Translations under genes and position numbers: made by a program
Origin: Streptomyces sp. DH12
GTDB lineage: Bacteria; Actinomycetota; Actinomycetes; Streptomycetales; Streptomycetaceae
Direction of reading: 5' to 3'
Assembly (NCBI RefSeq): GCF_020873895.1
Contig: NZ_JAHWGT010000012.1
Location: 62,001 to 126,000 of the forward strand
DNA: 64,000 nt
In this document: positions 34,962-44,136 of the stretch, piece by piece
Layout: each line of letters begins with the position of its first letter
Numbering within the stretch: the first letter of the stretch is position 1
Notes under the pieces: generated by a model
The model's input: only the letters and a program-made list of their open reading frames with translations
Databases searched by the model: none
What the model was told of the DNA's origin: nothing

Positions 34962-36329
34962 TCAGAAGAGCTTGCCCGGGTTGAGGATGCCGAGCGGGTC
35001 GAACGTCCGCTTGATGCCGCGCTGGATCTCCAGTCCGACGGGGCCGAGTTCCCGGGCGAGCCACTCCTTCTTCAGCACGCCGACCCCGTGCTCCCCGGTG
35101 ATCGTGCCGCCCAGCTCCAGGCCGAGGGCCATGATGGCGTCGAAGGACGCGCGGGCGCGGCGGGCCTCCTCCGCGTCGGTGTGGTCGAAGCACACCACGG
35201 GGTGGGTGTTGCCGTCGCCCGCGTGGGCGCAGACGCCGATGGTCAGGCCGTACTCCTCGGCGATGGCGGCCGTGCCGTCGAGCATCTCGGCGAGCCGGGA
35301 GCGCGGTACGCACACGTCGTCGATCATCGTGGCGGAGGCGACGGTCTCCAGGGCGGGCAGGGACATCCGGCGGGCGTTCAGGAGGAGTTCGGACTCGGCG
35401 GCGTCCTCGGCGGGGACGACCTGCGTGGCGCCCGCCCCCGTGCACAGCTTCGCGACGGCGGCGAGGTCGGCGGCCGGGTCCGGGGTGTCGAAGGCGGCCA
35501 GGAGCAGGGCGGCGGTGGTGTCGGGCAACCCCATGCGGCCCAGCCGGTTGACGGCGCGGACCGTGGTGCGGTCCATCAGCTCCAGCAGGGAGGGGGTGTG
35601 GCCCTGCTCCATGATGGCGCAGACGGCGGCGCACGCGTCGGCGGCGGAGGCGAACTCGGCGGCCAGGGCGAGCTGCTCGGGCGGCTTGGGGCGCAGGGCG
35701 AGCACGGCCCGGACGACGACGCCGAGGCTGCCCTCGGAGCCGACGAACAGCCGCGTGAGGTCGTACCCGGCGACGCCCTTGGCGGTGCGGCGGCCGGTGG
35801 ACAGCAGCCGCCCGTCGGCGAGGACGACGTCCAGGCCGAGGACGTACTCGGCGGTGACGCCGTACTTGACGCAGCACAGCCCGCCGGAGGCGGTGCCGAT
35901 GTTCCCGCCGATGGTGCACGTCTCCCAGCTGGACGGGTCCGGCGGGTAGGCCAGGCCGTGTTCGGCGACGGCGCGGGAGAGGACGGCGTTGACGACGCCC
36001 GGCTCGACGACGGCGATCCGGTCGACCGGGTCGATCTCCAGGATGCGGTCCATCCGGACGAGGGACAGCACGATGCACCCGTCCGTGGCGTTGGCGGCGC
36101 CGGACAGGCCGGTGCGGGCGCCCTGCGGCACGACGGGGACGCGCAGCGCGGTGGCGGTGCGCATCGCGTGCCGGACCTGCTCGACGGTACGGGGCAGGAC
36201 CACGACGGCCGGGGTGCCGGCGTCGCAGAAGCCCGCCATGTCGCGGGCGTAGGAGGGGGTGACGTCCGGGTCGGTGATCAGGGCCTCGTCGGGGAGACCG
36301 GCGCGCAGCCGCTGCAGCAGATCGTCCAT
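34962..36329 (-). CDS. FAD-linked oxidase, GlcD type
   Basis: A 455-residue flavoprotein. The PCMH FAD-binding fold shows VVPQGARTGLSGAANA with the pyrophosphate loop, WETCTIGGNIGTASGG and GVAGYDLTRLFVGSEG. The C-terminal cap domain contains VCAHAGDGNTHPVV and ITGEHGVGVLKKEW with the conserved His residues. Members oxidise glycolate or D-lactate (and related 2-hydroxy acids); the substrate here is not certain. ATG 36329 was chosen; a start 27 bases upstream is possible. A 133-base GC-rich spacer separates it from the convergent ssgG. Confidence 0.9.
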   Translation of the reverse strand: MDDLLQRLRAGLPDEALITDPDVTPSYARDMAGFCDAGTPAVVVLPRTVEQVRHAMRTATALRVPVVPQGARTGLSGAANATDGCIVLSLVRMDRILEIDPVDRIAVVEPGVVNAVLSRAVAEHGLAYPPDPSSWETCTIGGNIGTASGGLCCVKYGVTAEYVLGLDVVLADGRLLSTGRRTAKGVAGYDLTRLFVGSEGSLGVVVRAVLALRPKPPEQLALAAEFASAADACAAVCAIMEQGHTPSLLELMDRTTVRAVNRLGRMGLPDTTAALLLAAFDTPDPAADLAAVAKLCTGAGATQVVPAEDAAESELLLNARRMSLPALETVASATMIDDVCVPRSRLAEMLDGTAAIAEEYGLTIGVCAHAGDGNTHPVVCFDHTDAEEARRARASFDAIMALGLELGGTITGEHGVGVLKKEWLARELGPVGLEIQRGIKRTFDPLGILNPGKLF

Positions 36330-36427
36330 GATCCCAGCGTGGCACCCGGGGGCCATCGGTGTGAACCGGGCGTGTACCGGCCGTCGGCGCGCGGGGGCCC
36401 GCCGGGGCCGCGCGCACAGTGAGCGGC

Positions 36428-37819
36428 ATGAAGACGGAACGGGTCTCTCAGGTGGTGCTGCTCGCCGGGGCGGGCGCGGTGCTGGCGGGCGCGGTGGCGC
36501 TGTTCCTGACGGACGGGATGACGGGGCTGCGCGGCGGGGGCGGCGGGGTGCCGCCCGCTCCGGGTCCGGCGGCGCGGGCGGCGGTGGCCGTGCGGGCGGG
36601 CGCGCCGGCGTCGCTGCCGGAGCTGACCGCGCTCATCGGGGACCGCGAGGCGTGGCTGCGCGACCATCCGGGTGACGACGCGTCCTGGGCGGTGCTCGGC
36701 GGCGCGTACACGGAGCGGGGCGTGCGGACGGGGGACCCGGCGGCGTACCCGAAGGCGGAGCGGGCGCTGAGGCGCTCGCTGGACGCGCACCCGGCCGCCG
36801 CGGGCAACGTCGACGCGGCGCTCGGCATGGGCGCGTTGGCGCACGCGCGCGGTGACTTCGCGGCGGCGCGGCGGTGGGCGGAGGAGGCCCGGCAGCGGGC
36901 GCCGCGCCGGTGGCGGGCGCAGGCGGTGCTGGTCGACGCGTACCGGGGGCTCGGCGACCAGACGGGCGCCCAGCAGGCGCTGGCCCGGCTGCGGGAGATG
37001 CACACGGGTACGGCCGCGCTGACCCGGGCGGCGGAGGTGTACCGGGACCGGGGTTGGCGGGAGGACGCCTCGGCGGTGGCGTACGACGCGGTGGGCCGGG
37101 CCGCGACGCCCGCCGAGAAGGCGGCGTGCCTGGGGCGGCTGGGGGAGCTCGCGTGGGAGCGGGGCGAGCCGGAGGAGGCGCTGCGCCAGTACGCGGCGGC
37201 ATTGGCGCTCGCCCCGCGGGACGCGCCCGCGCTGGTGGGCCGGGCGAGGGCGCTGGCGGCGCTGGACCGCGCGGACGAGGCGGTACGGGACTACCGGGCG
37301 GCGCTGGCGCTGCGGCCCCTGCCGGAGTACGCGCTGGAGGCGGGCGAGCTGTACGCGGCGCTGGGCCGGGAGGCGGAGGCGAAGGCCGGGTACGAACTGC
37401 TGCACGCCCGGGCCGCGGAGGCGTTCGGGCACGGGGTGGACCAGTCGCTGGTGCTGGCCCGGTACGAGGCGGACCACGGCACGCCGCTGACCGCGGTGGC
37501 GTGGCTGCGCGCGGAGTGGCGTCGCGGGCACCGGTCCGCGGAGGTGGCGGACGCCCTGGGGTGGGCGCTGCTGCGGGCGGGCCGGGCCCGGGAGGCGCTG
37601 CCGTACGCGCGGCTCGCCACCGAGCAGGGGCGGCGCAGCGCGCTGTTCGCGTACCACCGGGGGGAGGTCGAGCGGGCGCTCGGCATGACCGGCGAGGCCC
37701 GCCGCCACCTCGCGGAGGCGCTGCGGACCCACCCGCGCTTCTCGCCGCTGCACGCCCCGCGGGCGCGGCTGGCGCTGGAGGCGCTGGGCGAGCCGTCGTC
37801 TCCGCCGCCGCGCCGGTGA
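36428..37819 (+). CDS. Tetratricopeptide repeat protein with signal anchor
   Basis: A 463-residue protein. Residues 8-26 form a hydrophobic anchor (VVLLAGAGAVLAGAVALFL), then a Gly/Pro-rich linker. From about 80 to the end are about ten TPR-like helix pairs rich in Ala, Leu and Arg (for example GELAWERGEPEEALRQYAAALAL, with the usual W/L-G-A-P pattern). It probably mediates protein interactions on the outer face of the membrane. GTG 36419 is an alternative start; neither has a good ribosome site. No enzymatic motif is visible. Ends before the hairpin at 37941. Confidence 0.82.
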   Translation: MKTERVSQVVLLAGAGAVLAGAVALFLTDGMTGLRGGGGGVPPAPGPAARAAVAVRAGAPASLPELTALIGDREAWLRDHPGDDASWAVLGGAYTERGVRTGDPAAYPKAERALRRSLDAHPAAAGNVDAALGMGALAHARGDFAAARRWAEEARQRAPRRWRAQAVLVDAYRGLGDQTGAQQALARLREMHTGTAALTRAAEVYRDRGWREDASAVAYDAVGRAATPAEKAACLGRLGELAWERGEPEEALRQYAAALALAPRDAPALVGRARALAALDRADEAVRDYRAALALRPLPEYALEAGELYAALGREAEAKAGYELLHARAAEAFGHGVDQSLVLARYEADHGTPLTAVAWLRAEWRRGHRSAEVADALGWALLRAGRAREALPYARLATEQGRRSALFAYHRGEVERALGMTGEARRHLAEALRTHPRFSPLHAPRARLALEALGEPSSPPPRR

Positions 37820-37940
37820 GCGGCGGCGGGGCGGGGCCGGGACCGGGACGCGGCGCCTCGGGCCGCGTGGCGGGGCGCCGCCGAGACGGGCCGGGGCCGA
37901 GGCGGGGCGGGCCGCGTGGCGCGGCGGGGCCGGGACGGCC

Positions 37941-37973
37941 TGTGGCCCCGCGGGTCAGGTCCGCGGGGCCACA
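37941..37973. terminator. Bidirectional terminator between TPR gene and hppD
   Basis: TGTGGCCCCGCGG (37941-37953) and CCGCGGGGCCACA (37961-37973) form a perfect 13-base-pair stem with a seven-base loop. It lies 23 bases downstream of the hppD stop and 122 bases past the TPR gene. Confidence 0.85.
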
Positions 37974-37995
37974 AGTACCGGGGGGGCGGGCGGCG

Positions 37996-39195
<1,200 letters not shown>

Positions 39196-39262
39196 TCAAT
39201 CTGTACAGCGGGGCCCCACTATGTGGGGGCGTTCTGTACACGATGACCACTGGGAGGCGGCC

Positions 39263-39757
39263 GTGGCGATCGATCATCTGGACGGCAGGCTCATCGCCCT
39301 GCTGGCGCGCGAGCCCCGGATCGGGGTGCTGGAGGCGTCCCGGCGGCTCGGCGTGGCCCGCGGCACGGTCCAGGCGCGCCTGGACCGGCTCCAGGCGAAC
39401 GGCGTGATCCGGGGTTTCGGCCCGGAGGTGGACCCGGCCGCGCTGGGCTATCCGGTGACGGCGTTCGCGACGCTGGAGATCAAGCAGGGGCAGGGCGCGG
39501 ACGTGCGCGAGCACCTGGCGGGCGTGCCGGAGGTGCTGGAGCTGCACACGACGACGGGCCACGGCGACATGCTGTGCCGGCTGGTGGCGCGGTCGAACGC
39601 CGACCTCCAACGGGTCATCGACCGGGTGGTGGGCTTCGAGGGGATCATGCGCGCGTCGACGGCGATCGTGATGGAGAACCCGGTACCGCTGCGGCTGATC
39701 CCGCTGGTGGAGCAGGCGGCCACCGACGCGGACCCGCCCCCGGCCCGCCGCGCCTGA
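39263..39757 (+). CDS. hpdR: Lrp/AsnC family regulator of hppD
   Basis: A 164-residue transcription factor. The N-terminal winged helix-turn-helix (IDHLDGRLIALLAREPRIGVLEASRRLGVARGTVQARLDRL in parts) and C-terminal RAM effector domain (YPVTAFATLEIKQ, LHTTTGHGDMLCRLVA) are both complete. The GTG at 39263 follows a GGGAGG site at 6 bases; an upstream ATG would add an atypical N-terminus. It is divergent from hppD, and in S. coelicolor its counterpart activates hppD transcription, probably in response to tyrosine or 4-hydroxyphenylpyruvate. Confidence 0.92.
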   Translation: MAIDHLDGRLIALLAREPRIGVLEASRRLGVARGTVQARLDRLQANGVIRGFGPEVDPAALGYPVTAFATLEIKQGQGADVREHLAGVPEVLELHTTTGHGDMLCRLVARSNADLQRVIDRVVGFEGIMRASTAIVMENPVPLRLIPLVEQAATDADPPPARRA

Positions 39758-39796
39758 CGGCGGACGCGGCCCCGTCCCGCCGGTGCCGCCGGCGGG

Positions 39797-40585
39797 TCAG
39801 CAGCTCGGTACGCGGCCGCCGTCCGCCAGGGCTTCCAGGGAGGCCACCGCGTCCTTCAGGGTCGTGACGGGGATGAGCCGCAGCTTCGCCGGGCGCGTGG
39901 CCTCGGCGTCCTCGCACTCCGCGCGGGGCACCAGGAACACCGTCGCCCCGTCGCGCGCGGCGGCCTGCGTCTTCAGGGAGACCCCGCCGACCGCGCCGAC
40001 CGTCCCGTCCGGCGAGATGGTGCCCGTACCCGCGATGATCCGGCCGCCCGTGAGGTCGCCGCCCTCGCCGTCCCCGGCGAGCTTGTCGACGATGCCGAGC
40101 GAGAAGAGCAGCCCGGCGCTGGGGCCGCCGATGTCGGCGAGGTGCAGCCGGACGTCGACGTCGTCCTCGCTCTTGCCGAGGTGGTCGAGGGCGGCGGCGA
40201 CGGCGTCGTCCTGCGACCGCCGCATCTGCCCGAGGTTGCGCTTCTCGATCTCGCGGTCGGACTTGCCGGCCGGGTACACCGAGTCGTGCGGCAGCACCGC
40301 CTGGTCGGTGCGGAACCAGGCGCGTACGACGTCCCGGTACCCGATGTCGCTGTGGGGCCCGGTCGCCACGATCGTGACCATCCGCAGCTGTCCCGTGGTC
40401 CGGCGGACGGGCGCGCCCGAGATGGTGATCACCGCGCGGCCCTTGTCGGCGCCGAGCACGTCCGCCGTCGACCCGGGATGCGCGATCGTGAACGGCAGCG
40501 GGGCGAACGCGGCCACCGCGAGGAGCGCGAGGATCGGCAGGGCGCACAGGGCGAGGGCGCGGGGGCGCGTGAGACGGGAGAGCAC
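39797..40585 (-). CDS. Secreted Lon-like (S16) protease domain protein
   Basis: A 262-residue protein with an N-terminal signal anchor (about residues 9-30). The S16 Ser-Lys dyad is visible as Ser156 in IGGPSAGLLFSLG and Lys205 in GGVSLKTQA. Length differs from the usual about 340-residue YlbL proteins: the PDZ domain between anchor and protease is missing or reduced to the 75-130 region. Expected to act outside the cytoplasm. In Streptomyces it lies next to the IclR regulator, as here. Function unknown. Confidence 0.85.
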   Translation of the reverse strand: MLSRLTRPRALALCALPILALLAVAAFAPLPFTIAHPGSTADVLGADKGRAVITISGAPVRRTTGQLRMVTIVATGPHSDIGYRDVVRAWFRTDQAVLPHDSVYPAGKSDREIEKRNLGQMRRSQDDAVAAALDHLGKSEDDVDVRLHLADIGGPSAGLLFSLGIVDKLAGDGEGGDLTGGRIIAGTGTISPDGTVGAVGGVSLKTQAAARDGATVFLVPRAECEDAEATRPAKLRLIPVTTLKDAVASLEALADGGRVPSC

Positions 40586-40680
40586 GGGGCCAATCTACCG
40601 GCGCCCGCCCCGGCGCCCCCGTACGGCCGCCCGCGCGCGGCCCCGCCTCCCTCGAACACCGCGCTGCCGGACACCGCCGC

Positions 40681-41325
40681 TCAGCGCAGGGCGTCGGCGA
40701 CCTCGCGGGCGGCGTCGACGACGCGCGGCCCGACGCGCTCCGGTACGGCGTCGGTGAGCATGACCACGCCGACGCTGCCCTCGATGCCCGTCACGCCCAG
40801 GAGCGGCGCGGCGGCGCCGCTCGCGCCCGCCTCCAACTCGCCGTGGGTGAGCGTGTAGCCCGGTTCGCCGGGGCCGCCCGCCCGGCGGGCGCCGAGTATC
40901 GCCCGGCCCGCGGCGCCCCGGTCCAGCGGGTGGCGGAACCCGGCCCGGTAGGCCACGTGGTAGTCCGTCCAGGTCGGTTCGACGACGGCGACGGCGAGTG
41001 CCTCCGCCCCGTCGACCAGGGTGAGGTGCGCGGTGGCCCCGATGTCCTCGGCGAGCGAGCGCAGCGCCGGCAGCGCCGCCTCCCGTACGAGCGGGTGCAC
41101 CTGGCGGCTGAGCCGCAGCACGCCCAGCCCGACGCGGGCCCGGCCGCCGAGGTCGCGGCGGACGAGGGCGTGCTGCTCCAGCGTGGCGAGCAGGCGGTAG
41201 ACCACCGTCCGGTTGACGCCGAGCCGGTGGGACAGCTCGGTGACGGTCAGCCCGTGGTCGGTGTCGGCGAGCAGCTTGAGGACGCGCAGTCCCCGGTCGA
41301 GCGTCTGGGAGGTTTCCGCGGTCAC
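40681..41325 (-). CDS. IclR family transcriptional regulator
   Basis: A 214-residue regulator. The N-terminal winged helix (QTLDRGLRVLKLLAD...LTVTELSHRLGVNRTVVYRLLATL) is followed by the IclR effector domain (GATAHLTLVDGAEALAVAVVEP; HPLDRGAAGRAIL). GTG 41325 has the strong site AAGGAGGGGG 5 bases before it; an upstream in-frame start would add an improbable 98-residue low-complexity N-terminus. Effector and targets are not evident; no catabolic operon is adjacent. Confidence 0.9.
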   Translation of the reverse strand: MTAETSQTLDRGLRVLKLLADTDHGLTVTELSHRLGVNRTVVYRLLATLEQHALVRRDLGGRARVGLGVLRLSRQVHPLVREAALPALRSLAEDIGATAHLTLVDGAEALAVAVVEPTWTDYHVAYRAGFRHPLDRGAAGRAILGARRAGGPGEPGYTLTHGELEAGASGAAAPLLGVTGIEGSVGVVMLTDAVPERVGPRVVDAAREVADALR

Positions 41326-41784
41326 GACGCCCCCTCCTTCGGAGTGAGTGGCGGCGGACACTCCCAACAGTGCTGCGGCACCCGTCCCTTGAGCGACGCA
41401 CCGAGAGGCCGCCGGCAGGCCATGGCACACCGGCTGCGCTCCGCGGCGGCGCTGCCACGGGGCGTTTGCATGTGCCCGGGACAGTAGCGAGCGGCTCCGC
41501 TGAGCGGAAGACCTCGTCCAGAATCCGGGCGCGCCTGGGGACTTGATCCCGGAATGCGGGCTTCCGTACCGGAGCGCCCCGAAGCCCCACCCGAAAACGG
41601 GTGGTTCGGGACGCCCCACGGAGCCCGGCCGGGCCCGCCCGACCCGAGCCCGGCGGGGGCGTACCCGCGCCCGGCGGGGGCGCGCCCGGGCAGGCGCGTA
41701 CGGGAGGGGCGGGGTGCGTACGTACAGAAGGGGCGGGGCGTGTACGTAGGAAGGGCCGGGGCGCGTGCGGGAGGGGCGGGCGGC
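41326..41784. other. 459-base gap between helicase and IclR genes
   Basis: No gene is supported here. TCCGCTGAGCGGA (41496-41508) is a perfect 13-base palindrome about 170 bases upstream of the IclR start, a possible autoregulatory site. CCACCCG-AAAA-CGGGTGG (41587-41604) is a seven-base-pair hairpin that may end transcription of the helicase gene or of nothing else. From 41630 to 41780 the sequence is G-rich with repeats of the type CGGGGCG.GTACGTA; it looks like low-complexity spacer. Confidence 0.5.
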
Positions 41785-43569
41785 TCAGCGCATCCGCGTG
41801 GCCCACTCCTGGACCTTCTTGATCCGCTCGCGGATCTGCCCCGCCGTCGCCTCCGCGCTCGGCGGGCCGCCGCACACGCGCCGCAGCTCGGTGTGGACGA
41901 CGCCGTGCGGCTTGCCGCTCTGGTGGACGTACGCGCCGACCATCGTGTTCAGCTGCTTGCGCAGCTCCATCAGCTCCTTGTGGGAGACCACCGGCCGCCG
42001 CTCCGCGGGCAGCTCCAGCAGGTCGGCCTCCTCCGCGGGCTTCTGCCGGCTGTGCTGGATCTGCCGGGCCTGCCGCTTCTGCAGCAGCAGCTGCACCTGG
42101 TCGGGCTCCAGCAGGCCGGGGATGCCGAGGTAGTCCTGCTCCTCCTGGCTGCCGGGGTGGGCCTGCATGCCGAACTCGGCGCCGTTGTACATGACCCGAT
42201 CGAAGACCGCGTCGGACTCCAGCGCCTCGAAGGGCAGCATGTCCTGCTCGCCGGTGTCCTCGTCCTGCTGCTTGTTCGCCTCGTCGAGCTCCTTCTCGGA
42301 CTCGGCGTACGGGTCCTCCTCGCCCTCCTTCTTCGGCCGGTCGAGGACGTGGTCCCGCTCGACCTCCATCTCGTTGGCGAAGCCCATGAGCATGGGGATG
42401 GTCGGCAGGAAGACCGACGCGGTCTCGCCGCGCCGCCGCGACCGGACGAAACGCCCCACGGCCTGCGCGAAGAAGAGCGGCGTGGAGATCGTCGTGGCGT
42501 ACACGCCGACCGCGAGGCGGGGCACGTCGACGCCCTCGGACACCATGCGGACGGCGACCATCCAGCGGTCGTCGCCCTCACTGAACTCGTCGATCCGCTT
42601 CGACGCGCCCGCGTCGTCGGAGAGGACCACGGTCGCGCCGTGCCCGGTGATCTCGCGGATCAGCTTGGCGTACGCGCGGGCCGAGTCCTGGTCGGAGGCG
42701 ATCACCAGGGCGCCGGCGTCCGGGATCGCCTTGCGGACCTCGGTCAGCCGCTGGTCGGCGGCGCGCAGCACGTTCGGCATCCAGTCGCCGCGCGGGTCGA
42801 GCGCGGTGCGCCACGCCTGCGAGACGGCGTCCTTCGTCATCGGCTCGCCGAGCCGGGCGGCCACCTCGTCGCCGGCCTTGGTGCGCCAGCGCATGTTGCC
42901 GCTGTAGCTGAGGAAGATCACCGGGCGGACGACGCCGTCGGCGAGGGCGTTGCCGTAGCCGTAGGTGTAGTCGGCCGAGGAGCGCCGGATGCCGTCGTTG
43001 CCCTCCTCGTACGTGACGAAGGGGATGGGGTTGGTGTCGGAACGGAACGGCGTACCGGTCAGCGCCAAGCGCCGCGTGGCGGGCTCGAACGCCTCCAGGC
43101 ACGCCTCGCCCCACGACTTGGAGTCGCCGGCGTGGTGGATCTCGTCGAGGATCACGAGCGTCTTGCGCTGCTCGCAGCGGTTGCGGTGGAGCATCGGCCG
43201 CACGCCGACACCGGCGTAGGTCACGGCGACGCCCTGGTACTCCTTGCTCAGCGGCCCGGCGCTGTACTCCGGGTCCAGCTTGATCCCTATCCGCGCGGCG
43301 GCGGCGGCCCACTGCTTCTTCAGGTGCTCGGTCGGGGCGACGACGGTCACCTGCTGCACGACGTGGTGGTGCAGCAGCCAGGACGCCAGCGTCAGCGCGA
43401 AGGTCGTCTTGCCCGCGCCGGGGGTGGCGACCGCCAGGAAGTCCCGCGGCTGCTCCTGGACGTACCGGTCCATGGCCGCCTGCTGCCAGGCGCGCAGCTT
43501 GTTGGCGGTGCCCCAGGGGGCGCGGCCGGGGAAGGCGGGTGAGAGGTGATGGGAGGCGGTAGTAGTCAC
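41785..43569 (-). CDS. SF2 DEAD/DEAH-box helicase (XPB-like)
   Basis: A 594-residue superfamily 2 helicase. Walker A TPGAGKTT (about 49-56), DEIHHAGD as motif II, LTGTPF as motif III, and VSEGVDVPRLAVG plus QAVGRFVRSRR as motifs V-VI are complete. An acidic Lys/Glu/Gln-rich insert (KKEGEEDPYAESEKELDEAN) separates the helicase core from a C-terminal helical domain. GTG 43569 is supported by CGGAG at 4-5 bases. Probably acts on DNA (it resembles XPB-like bacterial helicases); it is common in Streptomyces as a solo gene. No nuclease or methylase neighbour links it to a restriction system. Confidence 0.9.
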   Translation of the reverse strand: MTTTASHHLSPAFPGRAPWGTANKLRAWQQAAMDRYVQEQPRDFLAVATPGAGKTTFALTLASWLLHHHVVQQVTVVAPTEHLKKQWAAAAARIGIKLDPEYSAGPLSKEYQGVAVTYAGVGVRPMLHRNRCEQRKTLVILDEIHHAGDSKSWGEACLEAFEPATRRLALTGTPFRSDTNPIPFVTYEEGNDGIRRSSADYTYGYGNALADGVVRPVIFLSYSGNMRWRTKAGDEVAARLGEPMTKDAVSQAWRTALDPRGDWMPNVLRAADQRLTEVRKAIPDAGALVIASDQDSARAYAKLIREITGHGATVVLSDDAGASKRIDEFSEGDDRWMVAVRMVSEGVDVPRLAVGVYATTISTPLFFAQAVGRFVRSRRRGETASVFLPTIPMLMGFANEMEVERDHVLDRPKKEGEEDPYAESEKELDEANKQQDEDTGEQDMLPFEALESDAVFDRVMYNGAEFGMQAHPGSQEEQDYLGIPGLLEPDQVQLLLQKRQARQIQHSRQKPAEEADLLELPAERRPVVSHKELMELRKQLNTMVGAYVHQSGKPHGVVHTELRRVCGGPPSAEATAGQIRERIKKVQEWATRMR

Positions 43570-43700
43570 GGTCTCCGATTCGGGGCTCTCGGACGCATGG
43601 AGGTGCGCGCGGTTCGCGTACGACAACCGGGCCACCCTACCGGTGCCCCGCCCCGCCCCCGGGCGGGACGACGCCGTGACCTCGCGGAGTGCGAGCGGCG

Positions 43701-43880
43701 TCACACCAGGAGCGCGCGGAGCCTCCCGGCGATGTCCGCCACCGCGTCCGCCCGGCCTGTGGCGACGTCGGTGACCAGCCGTTCCGCGGGCCCGGCGCCG
43801 CGCAGGGCGACATCCTGGTCGTCGACGGCACCGCCGGCGATGACCAGAACGCCCTCGACGCCGAGGTGGCCACACGTCAC
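43701..43880 (-). pseudogene. Internally deleted Doc-type toxin gene
   Basis: A 59-codon remnant starting at GTG 43880. The first 18 residues (TCGHLGVEGVLVIAGGAV) look like the N-terminus of Streptomyces Doc proteins (LTxEEvLxIA), and the last 28 (AERLVTDVATGRADAVADIA...) like their C-terminus, but the central part with the Fic motif HxFxDGNKR is absent. The GTGA overlap with the antitoxin gene is retained. I infer a deletion of about 60-70 codons that kept the frame. The product cannot be an active kinase-type toxin. Confidence 0.6.
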
Positions 43881-44077
43881 TCGAGCCGCTCCATGAGCTC
43901 ACGCCACCGGGTCGCCGGTGCCCTCGCGGTCTTGCGCACGAGGGCTTCCTCGGCGGTCCGCGCCGGGTGGTCGTCCACGGCCCTGGGCACCATGGCGTGC
44001 ATGCCGGTGTCCGCCGGCTCGGCGCGCTGCTTGAGGGCGTCGGTCCGGTCGTCGCGAAGACGCGGGTCCCTGGCCAT
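43877..44077 (-). CDS. Antitoxin-like small protein
   Basis: A 66-residue protein. Its start (LRDDRTDALKQRAEPADTGMHAMVPRAVDDHPA in parts) has the amphipathic pattern of ribbon-helix-helix or Phd-type antitoxin N-termini (a sheet of basic residues then a helix), and the end RWRELMERLE forms an amphipathic helix. It overlaps the doc-like remnant by four bases (GTGA), the usual antitoxin-first order. Start at ATG 44077. It may now be solitary if the toxin is dead. Confidence 0.6.
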   Translation of the reverse strand: MARDPRLRDDRTDALKQRAEPADTGMHAMVPRAVDDHPARTAEEALVRKTARAPATRWRELMERLE

Positions 44078-44136
44078 ACCGGAACGGTGGCGTCGGCCCG
44101 CGGTCACCCTGGTACCGCAGGTGGACGCGCCGCCGC

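Noticed and set aside
41630-41780. G-rich stretch with GTACGTA-like repeats downstream of the helicase
   Set aside because: The units vary in length and content, and no spacing typical of CRISPR or iterons was seen.
43570-43700. A second small gene between the helicase and the doc remnant
   Set aside because: Frames here have no ribosome site and continue as Arg/Pro-rich sequence. It is more likely the promoter of the helicase.
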